DNA of 59,156 nt from Actinomadura soli (GTDB lineage Bacteria; Actinomycetota; Actinomycetes; Streptosporangiales; Streptosporangiaceae). The DNA is taken from NCBI RefSeq assembly GCF_005889715.1, contig NZ_VCKW01000013.1:1-59156 (forward strand), read 5' to 3'. Under the pieces are notes generated by a model. That model worked only from the letters and a program-made list of their open reading frames with translations, had not been told where the DNA came from and searched no databases. Below, one piece after another: positions 1-7,837 of this stretch (position 1 is its first letter; every line of letters starts with the position of its first letter). The translations under genes were made by a program, and so were the position numbers.

Positions 1-1
1 G

Positions 2-1045
2 CCCCCCTCCCCTCCACCGCTGCGGGACTTCCCGGGCCGCGCGATCGCGCAGGGCCGCATGGCCCTGCCGCCCCCGGCGCAGTTACCGCTGCGGCCGCGA
101 GGGCTCGTGGGCCGCTCCCGGGAGCGGAGTCTGCTCAACAAGTCGAATGCCGCGCCGATCGTCATCTGCGGTCCGGTGGGAGTTGGCAAAAGCGCGTTCG
201 CGCTGGATTACGCCCATCAAATCGCCGCCGAGATGGTCGATGGCCAACTCTATGCCGATCTCGGATCGGCCCCGTCCGACGGGCAATGCCTGGTGACGTG
301 TTTCCTGCGCGCGTGCGGCATGCCCGACGAGCAGTTGCCCGCCGCCCTCGATCAGCGCGCCGGGGTGCTCCGCTCAATGCTGGCCGAGCGAAAGCTGCTG
401 ATGTTACTGGAGAATGTGCGCGATGAGCGGCAGGTGCGGCAGTTGCTGGCCGAGCCGCGGTGCGGTGCCATTATCGTGGTCAGCCGCAATCCGCTGCTCG
501 GCTTGCGGGACGTCCGCCGCATGCGATTGGATGTCCTGCCCCGCGAGGATTCGGTCACGATGATCTCCGATGCGCTGTCCGACCGCGTCGCGGCTGATCT
601 TGTTGACTGCAGCCGGTTCGCCGAGCTTTGCGGCGACCTTCCGCTCGCCATCGATATCGCGGTCCGCAAATTGGTGGCCCGTCCGGACGTTCCCCTGGTC
701 CGGCTCATCAGGAGGCTGACCGATCGCGGCACGCTGCTGGACTGGCTGCGCATCGGTGACGTGTCCGTGGCCGATCTGCTGAGATCCGCGTATCTCCAAC
801 TCGGCGGTGCGGCGCAGACGCTGCTGCACGAGCTCGCTCACCGCTCGCCCGAAGAACCGGCGTGCCGGGCCGACGATCTCGCGGCGACCGCGCCGATCGG
901 CGAGGAGCTGGTGGACGAGCTGGCCGCCGCCGGTCTGCTCCGGCACGATGACCGCGTCGGCGCGTACCGGCTCGACCCGCTGGTACGCGCCTTCGTCGTC
1001 CGGTACGTGATCCCGAAGATGAACCAAAGATCGATCTTCAGTTGA
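2..1045 (+). CDS. SARP/AfsR-type regulator, NB-ARC part (5' end outside window)
   Basis: The frame is open to the left window edge, and the proline-rich stretch ending in PPAQLPLRPRGLVGR resembles the linker that joins a SARP DNA-binding half to an NB-ARC ATPase. The ATG at 59 is therefore probably internal. The P-loop GPVGVGKSAF lies about 45 residues after that ATG; a hydrophobic Walker-B-like strand (KLLMLLENV) and a winged-helix end follow. There is no TPR tail; the protein stops just after the NB-ARC C-terminal helices. In actinomycetes such proteins activate neighbouring biosynthetic genes. It ends 57 bp before the convergent hydrazine operon, so it is the obvious candidate activator of that cluster (inference). 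Confidence 0.75.
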   Translation, partial: PPSPPPLRDFPGRAIAQGRMALPPPAQLPLRPRGLVGRSRERSLLNKSNAAPIVICGPVGVGKSAFALDYAHQIAAEMVDGQLYADLGSAPSDGQCLVTCFLRACGMPDEQLPAALDQRAGVLRSMLAERKLLMLLENVRDERQVRQLLAEPRCGAIIVVSRNPLLGLRDVRRMRLDVLPREDSVTMISDALSDRVAADLVDCSRFAELCGDLPLAIDIAVRKLVARPDVPLVRLIRRLTDRGTLLDWLRIGDVSVADLLRSAYLQLGGAAQTLLHELAHRSPEEPACRADDLAATAPIGEELVDELAAAGLLRHDDRVGAYRLDPLVRAFVVRYVIPKMNQRSIFS

Positions 1046-1101
1046 CGGCCCTCGGCCGGAATCGGCGCGTCCGATCCGGCCGGGCATCCCTCGCCGGGCT
1101 C

Positions 1102-1671
1102 CTACCACCACGGGGAATCGGGGATCTCGTTCGAGGGCGACGGGCCCGGGTCCGCCGGGACGCCGTAACCGCCGTCCACGAACAGCAGCGGCGGGCCGTC
1201 GCGACGCGGCCCGGCCGCGACGACCTCGCCCACCACGAGCATGTGGTCACCGAGCTCGAAGGCGTCCCACAGCTCGCACTCCAGCCAGCTCGCCGACCGG
1301 AGCACCAGCGCGCCGGTCCGCGGTCCGGGCGAGGCGGGCAGGGCGTCGATCGCGCCCCTCCGCACCGCCCGCTCCCTGGCCAGCGTCCCGGCGATCTCAC
1401 GGGCGCCGTGCGGCAGGACCGACACCGCCCACTTCTTCGTCGCCAGCAGGTCGGCCAGGAACAGCGACTCCGTCCGCATGCACACCGACACCAGCGGGGG
1501 GTGGAGCGACACCGAGCTCAGCGAGTTGATCGTCACCGCGTCGTGGTGCCGTTCGCCCGCCCGGTCGGCGTACGTCGCCGCGACGCACACCCCGGTCGCG
1601 AAGCTCCGCATCACCCCGCGCAGATCCAGCGGCGCGACCGTGTCCGGCGTGTCCGGCGATGACCGCGTCAT
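1102..1671 (-). CDS. Flavin reductase (HpaC-like)
   Basis: 189-residue protein of the flavin reductase-like domain family, which reduces FMN/FAD with NAD(P)H and passes free reduced flavin to a partner monooxygenase. Seen: the N-terminal MRSFATGVCV segment, the flavin-contact region around TINSLSSVSLHPPLVSV, and the C-terminal GDHMLVVGEV and PPLLFVDGGY blocks; the length is normal for the family. The start codon overlaps the stop of the upstream FAD oxidoreductase gene (ATGA). It is the last gene of the operon. The natural partner is the HpaB/acyl-CoA-dehydrogenase-like monooxygenase at 9248-10501 in the same operon, which should need FADH2 or FMNH2. Confidence 0.85.
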   Translation of the reverse strand: MTRSSPDTPDTVAPLDLRGVMRSFATGVCVAATYADRAGERHHDAVTINSLSSVSLHPPLVSVCMRTESLFLADLLATKKWAVSVLPHGAREIAGTLARERAVRRGAIDALPASPGPRTGALVLRSASWLECELWDAFELGDHMLVVGEVVAAGPRRDGPPLLFVDGGYGVPADPGPSPSNEIPDSPWW

Positions 1672-3029
1672 GGCCGGATCGCCTGCGGGGAATCGAAGAC
1701 CCGGTCCGGGTCGTGGCGGCGCTTGATCTCGATGAGCCGCGCGAGGTTCGGTCCGTGGTAGGCCGATGGCCAGCCCCGCAGGTCCGGGTCGGTGAAGTTG
1801 ATGTACGACGCGTCCGCCGCGAACTCGCCCATGTCCTGATGCAGCCGGGCCAGCCAGTCGAGATTCGCGCGCACCGTCTCCGGCGGATCACCGGGCTCCC
1901 ACGCCGTGTCCAGCGAGAGCAGGAACAGCGCGTCCCGATGCGGGAACGCCGTCTCCGCCGTCCCGACGCGGTTGATCGCCCCGCCCCAGGTGAACAGCGC
2001 CGCGCCGCCGCCGTCGGGATTGCCGCTGCCCGGCCATTCCTCGACCGCGGCCACCAGCGTCCGCACCCCGGCGCCGGACAGCGGCGCCGGGGTGGTGCGG
2101 GTCCGCACGGCGAACGCGCCGCCCGCGGAGGCGTGGTGCAGGTACTCCACCGCGTCCCAGTACGTTCGGTCCGCGATGTCCGCCCGGTGCGGCCGGGCCG
2201 TCGCCAGCGCGGGTGCCAGCAGTTCGCGGAGCTCGGCGGCGGGGCCCAGGTGCTGCCCGATCACCGAGACCACGCCGTCCTGACCGGACGACCGGCCGAT
2301 GCCGATACGGGCGGCGAAGCGGTCCGGCGCGTCGCGCATGACCTCCTGCATGACGGTCAGCACGTCGGCGGCGTGCTCCCAGTGCCACAGCAGCAGGCAG
2401 GTGGACACGTCCATCACGGGACGGGCCTGGAAGGTGAACGACGTGTTCACCCCGAAGGTGCCGCCGCCACCGCCCCGGCATGCCCAGAACAGGTCCGCGT
2501 TCTCGCTCTCGTCGCACGTCAGGATCGACCCGTCGGCCAGGACGATCTCCGTCTCGACCAGCGAGTCGCAGGTCAGCCCGAGCGCCCGGGACGAGGCCGC
2601 GACGCCGCCGCCCAGCACGAGCCCGCCGATCCCGACGTCGTCACCGTTGCCCAGCGGGAACATCAGATCGAACTTGCGCAGCACGTCGTGAATGCCCTTG
2701 GTCCGGGCGCCGCCGCCGACGGTCACCAGCGCCGTCGCCGGGTCGACCAGGACCTCGTCCAGGTCCTGGAGGTCCAGCACCAGCCCGGTGTTCACCGACG
2801 TGCCCGCGTAGCCGTGGCCGCCGCCGCGGGCGACGACCGGCACGCGATGCCGCCGCGCCCAGCCGATCGCCGCCGCGACGTCGGCGGCGGAGGCCACCGA
2901 GAGCACCGCGGCCGGGCGCACGTCCCGGTACCGCTCGTTGTGAGCCCGGCTCCGCTCGCCGAACCCGGCGTCGCCGGGCAGCCACAGCCGCCCGTCGACG
3001 AGCCCGCGCAGATCCGTCCACTCGATCAT
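1668..3029 (-). CDS. FAD-linked oxidase, berberine-bridge (BBE) family
   Basis: 453 residues. The PCMH-type FAD domain carries the GGGHGYAG motif, whose His is the usual 8-alpha-histidyl FAD anchor. The C-terminal BBE domain has the family ending YINF..PDLRGWPSAYHG..LARLIEIKRRHDPDRVF. Where bicovalent members carry the cysteinyl anchor, the sequence reads PLGNGDDVGIGG, so the second covalent link is probably absent. The ATG at 3029 is chosen because it has a GGAGCGG Shine-Dalgarno and the longer frame adds only low-complexity residues. It could oxidise a hydrazine, amine or alcohol of the pathway, for example a hydrazine to a hydrazone; the substrate cannot be read from sequence. Confidence 0.85.
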   Translation of the reverse strand: MIEWTDLRGLVDGRLWLPGDAGFGERSRAHNERYRDVRPAAVLSVASAADVAAAIGWARRHRVPVVARGGGHGYAGTSVNTGLVLDLQDLDEVLVDPATALVTVGGGARTKGIHDVLRKFDLMFPLGNGDDVGIGGLVLGGGVAASSRALGLTCDSLVETEIVLADGSILTCDESENADLFWACRGGGGGTFGVNTSFTFQARPVMDVSTCLLLWHWEHAADVLTVMQEVMRDAPDRFAARIGIGRSSGQDGVVSVIGQHLGPAAELRELLAPALATARPHRADIADRTYWDAVEYLHHASAGGAFAVRTRTTPAPLSGAGVRTLVAAVEEWPGSGNPDGGGAALFTWGGAINRVGTAETAFPHRDALFLLSLDTAWEPGDPPETVRANLDWLARLHQDMGEFAADASYINFTDPDLRGWPSAYHGPNLARLIEIKRRHDPDRVFDSPQAIRP

Positions 3030-3042
3030 CAGACCGCTCCCG

Positions 3043-3459
3043 TCACATCCGCACGTTCGTGGCTTCGTCCGCGGATCCGCCCGCGGGCGGATCCGCGTGG
3101 TGGACGGCGGGTCCCGCCTCCGCCCCGGCCCCGGGTCCGACCTCTTCCAGGTAGGAGACGCCGACACCGGCGTGCTCCCCGAACCGCTCCCATTCCTCGC
3201 GCAGCAGCAGCCGGCCGTCCGCGCGCCGCTCCGGGACGTTCACGGTGTGCCCGGAGATCACCTCGCCGGTCACCAGCACCATGACGTAGCCCAGCCGCAG
3301 CGTGCCGTCCGGTTCGCAGGTGCCGGTGACCGTGCCGCGCCGCACCTTCCCGCCGGTGAAGTGGGCCCACACCAGATCGCCGTCCTGCCGGTAGCGGGCG
3401 ACGGTGCCGTCACCGCCGCCCGCTCGCTGGAACAGCCGGCCCTCGTAGTCGATCGTCAC
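3043..3459 (-). CDS. Small beta-barrel protein of a family often named N-acetylglutamate synthase
   Basis: 138 residues. It begins MTIDYEGRLFQ and runs through alternating short strands (VARYRQDGDLVWAHFTGG, GTVTGTCEPDGTL, LRLGYVMVL) to REEWERFGEHAGVG. This matches a common actinomycete family that databases often label N-acetylglutamate synthase, although nothing here looks like a GNAT fold. The pattern suggests a lipocalin-like or MoaF-like barrel (inference). It sits inside the operon: its start overlaps the stop of the ATP-grasp gene (ATGA) and the BBE gene starts 13 bp downstream. The acidic Gly/Pro-rich tail is probably disordered. It may bind or isomerise a small pathway intermediate; function unknown. 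Confidence 0.65.
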   Translation of the reverse strand: MTIDYEGRLFQRAGGGDGTVARYRQDGDLVWAHFTGGKVRRGTVTGTCEPDGTLRLGYVMVLVTGEVISGHTVNVPERRADGRLLLREEWERFGEHAGVGVSYLEEVGPGAGAEAGPAVHHADPPAGGSADEATNVRM

Positions 3460-4754
3460 GCGTCCGCGTCCAGCAGCCCGGCCGGCATCTCCAGGCGGGT
3501 GCCCGGCGGCGGCGGCTCGATCTCCTCGGCGTCGATCTCGACCCGCGCGAGCGCGCCGTCGAGCCGGGCGTCGCAGGACGCGGGATCGGCGGCCTCGGCC
3601 ACCACGAAGGAGTGGCGGGCGATGTAGCCGCCCGGCGGGAGCCGCAGCGTCGTCCCGGGGTCGACCATCGGCGCCGCCGTGACCAGGCCGGGGGCCGCCG
3701 TGGGCACGCGGACCGCGTGCACGACGCAGTCGTGTTCGGGATAGCCGAACCGGATGCCCGCGACGCCGCTCCTCGTCGCCGCGATGTCGGGCCGGGTGCC
3801 GATGGCGGCGTCGACGAGCACGTGGCCGGGGTCGATCCCGGTGGCGATCTTGCCCACGAACGGGATCAGGTCGCCGCCGAGCCGGCCGTTGATCTCGATG
3901 ATCAGCGGGCCGCGCGCGGTCAGCCGCACCTCGGTGTGGGTGATGCCGTCCTCGATCTCCAGGACGCGGTGCGCGCGGGCGAGGGTGCCGAGCAGCTCGG
4001 GGTCGCGCAGCAGCTCATCGTCCGCGTCGATGACGTGCCCGACCTCCTCGAAGTACGGGTACTGCCCGGTGCGCTTGCGGGCGAGGAACATCGGCAGGTA
4101 CTCGCCCTTGTGCACGGCGGCGTCGATGCTGATCTCCGGGCCGTCCGCGTACTCCTCGACGATGGCGCCGCCGCGGTACTCCTCGTCGCCGACCAGGCTG
4201 GCCTCGTGCGCGACGCGGTAGGCGGCGTCCAGGCCGGCCTCGTCGGCGGCGAGGACGACGCCCATGCTGGCGCCGAGCGCGCGGGGCTTGACGACGACCG
4301 GGTAGCCGATCCGCTCGGCCGCCGCGCGGGCCTGCTCCAGGCTGTCGGTCATCTCGAAAGCGGGCTGCAGGACGCCCGCGGCGGTGAGCCGCGACCGGGT
4401 GCTGCGCTTGTCGCGGCACCCCAGCGCGCCGGGGATGGACAGGCCCGGCACGCCGAACTCGGCGGCGAGCTCGGCCGCCGGCATCACCAGCGGCTCGTCG
4501 TAGCAGACGAGGCCCGCGATGGTGCGCCGCGCGGAGACCTCGCGCGCCGCGGTCCGCAGCGTGTCGTGGTCGAAGACGTTGACGACGTGGATCTCGTCGA
4601 AGTACGGGTGCTGCCAGGTGGGCCTGAGGTTGTTGATCAAAACGAGCTCCAGGCCCGCCGCGCGGGCGCGGGCGCTCGCCGAGCGGATCAGGTACTCGCG
4701 GTAGAGCTTCAGCCCGCTGCCGATCACCAGCAGCACGCTCTTGGAGTCGTTCAT
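3456..4754 (-). CDS. ATP-grasp carboxylate-amine ligase
   Basis: 432 residues. The N-terminal Rossmann-like part begins VLLVIGSGLKLYREY. The ATP-grasp core includes YPVVVKPRALGASMGV, with the ATP-binding Lys and small-residue loop, and the strand GAIVEEYADGPEISIDA. Metal-binding acidic residues lie in THTEVRLTARGPLIIEINGRLGGDL, where the final E.N pair is typical. Such enzymes form an acyl phosphate and join it to an amine. The ATG at 4754 follows AAGGAAAG; upstream sequence in this frame is low-complexity. Located 50 bp after the DAO gene, it is the best candidate to couple the hydrazino acid or lysine-derived product to another amino acid (inference). Confidence 0.87.
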   Translation of the reverse strand: MNDSKSVLLVIGSGLKLYREYLIRSASARARAAGLELVLINNLRPTWQHPYFDEIHVVNVFDHDTLRTAAREVSARRTIAGLVCYDEPLVMPAAELAAEFGVPGLSIPGALGCRDKRSTRSRLTAAGVLQPAFEMTDSLEQARAAAERIGYPVVVKPRALGASMGVVLAADEAGLDAAYRVAHEASLVGDEEYRGGAIVEEYADGPEISIDAAVHKGEYLPMFLARKRTGQYPYFEEVGHVIDADDELLRDPELLGTLARAHRVLEIEDGITHTEVRLTARGPLIIEINGRLGGDLIPFVGKIATGIDPGHVLVDAAIGTRPDIAATRSGVAGIRFGYPEHDCVVHAVRVPTAAPGLVTAAPMVDPGTTLRLPPGGYIARHSFVVAEAADPASCDARLDGALARVEIDAEEIEPPPPGTRLEMPAGLLDADA

Positions 4755-4804
4755 CTCTTTCCTTCCGATCCGGCAGGGGTTGGGTAGTGCCGGGGGCGAG
4801 GGGC

Positions 4805-5932
4805 TCATGCCGCCGCCCCGACGAGCGCGCCGGCGATCTGGTCGGCGACGAGCGGAGCGGTGCGGAAGCCGTCGCCGCCGCTGGCCGCGCGGGCCCAGAC
4901 CGAGGTCCCGACCCGGGCCAGGCGGCCCGTGCCGGTGCCCGCGTCCACCGCGTAGTGGCACCGCTTGACGGCGGCCACCGTGTAGCCGTCCGCGTCGGCC
5001 AGGATCCCGGCGGCGAGGATCTTCTCGGCCCAGGCCCGGTCGTCCGCGTCGCCCATGACGCCGCCGCCGTCGCCGTCCTGGTCGGGGGAGGTGACCTCCC
5101 GGCAGGCCGCGTCAGTGCTGATCTTGAGGAGGGCGCCGTCGCCGGGCGGCATCAGCCAGCCCCGCCCGTCCGCCCCGACCCGGCCCGCGCTGGGCATGCG
5201 CTCCCACCGTCCGGCCAGCCCGGCGGGCGGGGACAGGTAGACCATGGTCTGCCGGTGCACCACCACGGGCACGTCCACCAGCCGGAGCGACCACGGCCCG
5301 GCGGCGACCAGCACCAGGTCGCCGTGCTCCACGGTGCCGTCGGCCAGCTCGACCCTCGCGGTGCCGGCGTCCACCGCCACCACGTCCTGCCCGGGTCTGA
5401 GCTCGGCCGCCGGATGGCGGTCCAGCCATCGGGCCGCCGCCGCCAGCACCCGGTCGGCCAGCAGGACACCGGCGTCGAGTTCCAGGACGCCGGACGTGCC
5501 GGCCGGGAATCCGATGGGCCACATCTCGCGCGGCCCGACGAGCCTGACCCGCAGGCCCGCGTCGCGGGCCGCCGCGGCCACCGAGGGGATCTCGGCCTCC
5601 GGCCACGCGGTCACGACGCCGATCCGGCGGTAGAAGCCCGCGCCCGGCCGGGGGCCGCACAGCAGGGACTCCAGCTCGACCCATCGGCGGTGGGCGTCGG
5701 CGGCCCGCCGCGTCGCGGACGGGTCACCCGGGACGAGCGCCCGCACGGCCCGGTGGTGGTCGAACGAGCTGGCGCCGGGGTTCGGGATCGCGCCCCGCTC
5801 CAGCACCACCACCTGATGGCCCAGCAGCACGGCCCGCACCGCGGCCAGCAGCCCGGTGACACCCGCGCCGACGATGACGATCCGCTGGTCCGTCCAGCCG
5901 CGCAGCGGCTCGGCCAGAGTGCTCCCGGCCAT
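4805..5932 (-). CDS. DAO-type FAD-dependent oxidoreductase (Spb39-like role)
   Basis: 375 residues of the glycine/D-amino acid oxidase superfamily. The dinucleotide-binding motif IVIVGAGVTGLLAAVRA is near the N-terminus, followed by LERG, and the C-terminal FAD-contact region reads WARAASGGDGFRTAPLVAD. In the s56-p1 hydrazine pathway a DAO-family enzyme oxidatively cleaves the N-N-linked lysine adduct and releases the hydrazino acid and 2-aminoadipate semialdehyde. Position directly after the MetRS-like gene (1-bp gap) supports the same role here. The exact substrate depends on which amino acid the MetRS-like enzyme accepts. Confidence 0.85.
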   Translation of the reverse strand: MAGSTLAEPLRGWTDQRIVIVGAGVTGLLAAVRAVLLGHQVVVLERGAIPNPGASSFDHHRAVRALVPGDPSATRRAADAHRRWVELESLLCGPRPGAGFYRRIGVVTAWPEAEIPSVAAAARDAGLRVRLVGPREMWPIGFPAGTSGVLELDAGVLLADRVLAAAARWLDRHPAAELRPGQDVVAVDAGTARVELADGTVEHGDLVLVAAGPWSLRLVDVPVVVHRQTMVYLSPPAGLAGRWERMPSAGRVGADGRGWLMPPGDGALLKISTDAACREVTSPDQDGDGGGVMGDADDRAWAEKILAAGILADADGYTVAAVKRCHYAVDAGTGTGRLARVGTSVWARAASGGDGFRTAPLVADQIAGALVGAAA

Positions 5933-5933
5933 C

Positions 5934-7469
5934 TCAGGCCACGCCCCCGTCCAGCCCGGGCAGCCGCACCGGGGTGATCGTGGACGGGCCGTCGCGGCGG
6001 ATCGCCGTGTCCGGCAGGGCGGCGGCCAGGTCGATGAGGATCGGCGCGGCGCAGCGGAGCACGACCTCGGCCTCGTGGCAGAAGTCGCCCGCCTCGTCCG
6101 GCGCGACGTCCCACCGGTCCAGCCGCGCGATCTGCTCGGTGAGCGTCTGCGCCGCCCGGACGAGGCTGAAGCACTCGAGCTCGTACGACGCGGCGAACCG
6201 GTCGACGATCCGCGCGGCGGCGCCGCGGGATCGCTCCGACACCGGCAGCGGCCCGCGGCCGGTCCACCGGCCGGCCTTCGCCGCGACCCGGTTCCAGGGC
6301 CCGGCCAGCCACGACCGCGTCACCTTAGCCATGTCCGGCCGGCTGAAGTTGGTGCACTGGTTCTCCGGGCTGGTCGCGGCCAGGTAGAACCGGACGAGGT
6401 CGCGCGGCATCTCGGCGGCGAGGTCCGCGGCCCGGACCACGTGCCCCCGGCTGGTGGAGAACTTGTCGTGGTCCAGCAGGTAGAACTCGTTGGTGACGAA
6501 CTCGACCGGCAGCGCGTACTGGTCCCCGTGCGCCAGCAGCACCGCCATCATCGCGACGGCGAAGGGGAAGGTGTTGTCGAAGCCGAGGAAGTACACCACC
6601 TTCGTGCCCGCGTCCGGCAGCCAGAGCGCGTCGTCGGTCCCGGGCACCTCGCCCCAGCGCTCCGCCGACAGGGCGGACGCGTGCATGCTCCACGGCGCCG
6701 GCTCCGCGTTCGGGTTGATCACCTGCCCGGGGACCTCGGGGAAGGGCGCCGGGATCCCCCAGGAGATCGGGTAGGTGACCGGATAGTCCGGCAGCGGACG
6801 GGAGAGCATCTCCCTCAGCGCCTGCGCCATGTGCGGGCGCATCGCGGTCGCGTGGACGTCGAAGTACTCCCGCAGCCGCTCCCGGTAGCGCTCCATCGGC
6901 AGCACGAGCACCTGCGCCTCGCGCGGCTCGACGGGGTCGCCGGGTTCCAGCGTGGACCGCGGGTCGATGAGGTCGGCCGCCGCGACCGGGTTCCCGCAGG
7001 TCTCGCAGAGACCGGCGCAGCCGTCGGCCAGGCAGTGCGGGCAGCCGCCGGTGGCGAAGCCGTCCACGAGGAACCGACCGGTCTTCGGCGAGTACAGGAA
7101 GCTCATCGTCTTCAGTTCGAGCTTCCCCGCGCTGTGGACCCGCCCCCAGAAGTCGGCGACCCACTTGGTGAAGCGCTCGTCGTCGCCGGTGAACCCGTCG
7201 ACGTCGATGCCCACCGCGCCGAGGCTCGACGCGATCTGCCCGGCCGACCGCTCCACCAGCGCCGCCGGGGTCACCCCCCGCCGTGCGGCCGTGGTCACGA
7301 CGAAGGTGGACGTGTCCTGGAATCCCGTCCCGAAGTACGCCGTCCGCCCGGTGGCCCGCAGGTAGCGGGTGTGGACGTCCGCGGCCAGGAACGGGCCGGC
7401 GAGGTGCCCGAGGTGCAGGTCGCCGTTGGCCGTGGGCGCCGGCGAGATCACCACCGTCCGCTCGGTCAT
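5934..7469 (-). CDS. Methionyl-tRNA-synthetase-like hydrazine synthetase subunit
   Basis: 511-residue class I aaRS fold. HIGH-like motif HLGH at about residues 19-22, KMSKS-like KFSTS at about 336-340, and a MetRS zinc knuckle with Cys143/146 and Cys155/158. An alpha-helical C-terminal region remains. Known: in s56-p1 and pyrazomycin biosynthesis a cupin plus MetRS-like enzyme adenylates an amino acid (Gly or Glu) and joins it to N6-hydroxylysine, and cupin-assisted rearrangement gives an N-N bond. Here the cupin is a separate gene directly upstream. The ATG at 7469 overlaps the cupin stop (ATGA). A resistant or housekeeping MetRS is the alternative, but the coupling to cupin, N-hydroxylase and DAO argues strongly for biosynthesis. 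Confidence 0.88.
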   Translation of the reverse strand: MTERTVVISPAPTANGDLHLGHLAGPFLAADVHTRYLRATGRTAYFGTGFQDTSTFVVTTAARRGVTPAALVERSAGQIASSLGAVGIDVDGFTGDDERFTKWVADFWGRVHSAGKLELKTMSFLYSPKTGRFLVDGFATGGCPHCLADGCAGLCETCGNPVAAADLIDPRSTLEPGDPVEPREAQVLVLPMERYRERLREYFDVHATAMRPHMAQALREMLSRPLPDYPVTYPISWGIPAPFPEVPGQVINPNAEPAPWSMHASALSAERWGEVPGTDDALWLPDAGTKVVYFLGFDNTFPFAVAMMAVLLAHGDQYALPVEFVTNEFYLLDHDKFSTSRGHVVRAADLAAEMPRDLVRFYLAATSPENQCTNFSRPDMAKVTRSWLAGPWNRVAAKAGRWTGRGPLPVSERSRGAAARIVDRFAASYELECFSLVRAAQTLTEQIARLDRWDVAPDEAGDFCHEAEVVLRCAAPILIDLAAALPDTAIRRDGPSTITPVRLPGLDGGVA

Positions 7470-7837
7470 GACGGCCGCCCCCGGTGCCGGTCGAGGAACC
7501 TCTCCGACATCTCGCCGTCCCACCAGACGCCGTAGTACTCGAAGTCCTCGTCGGTGTCGTTCACCACCTGGTGGGTGCAGCCCGGCGGCAGGTGGACGAT
7601 GTCGCCGGCGACGAACGGCATGTCCTCGCCGTCGACGCGGAGCCTGGCGCGGCCGGTCATCGCGATGAAGATCTCGTACTCGTGATGCGCGTGCGGAGCC
7701 GACTCCGTCCGGGCCCGCAGGACGCACCACGCGCCCTCGAACGGGGCGTTGAGCGCGGGCCACGGCAGCAGCCGCTCGGAGTCCAGGCCGTAGGCGCGGG
7801 TCAGGCCCGCCCGGTCCAGCGTTCGGATCTCGATCAT
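7466..7837 (-). CDS. Cupin protein, stand-alone partner of the MetRS-like enzyme
   Basis: 123 residues, a single small cupin. Metal-ligand candidates are the His cluster and Glu in PHAHHEYEIF (about residues 49-56) and the His in PPGCTHQVVN (about 89). Between the two motifs is the usual GRARLRVDGE.MPFVAGDIVHL stretch. The start overlaps the N-hydroxylase stop and its own stop overlaps the MetRS-like start (ATGA at both ends), so the three are translationally coupled. In characterised hydrazine synthetases the cupin is fused to the MetRS-like part and is thought to drive the rearrangement of the O-acyl hydroxylamine into the N-N product with a bound metal. Here the two are encoded separately. 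Confidence 0.85.
   Translation of the reverse strand: MIEIRTLDRAGLTRAYGLDSERLLPWPALNAPFEGAWCVLRARTESAPHAHHEYEIFIAMTGRARLRVDGEDMPFVAGDIVHLPPGCTHQVVNDTDEDFEYYGVWWDGEMSERFLDRHRGRPS

Noticed and set aside
5934..7469. Housekeeping or resistance methionyl-tRNA synthetase
   Set aside because: It is coupled to a cupin, an N-hydroxylase and a DAO, the known hydrazine set. Resistance remains a minor alternative.
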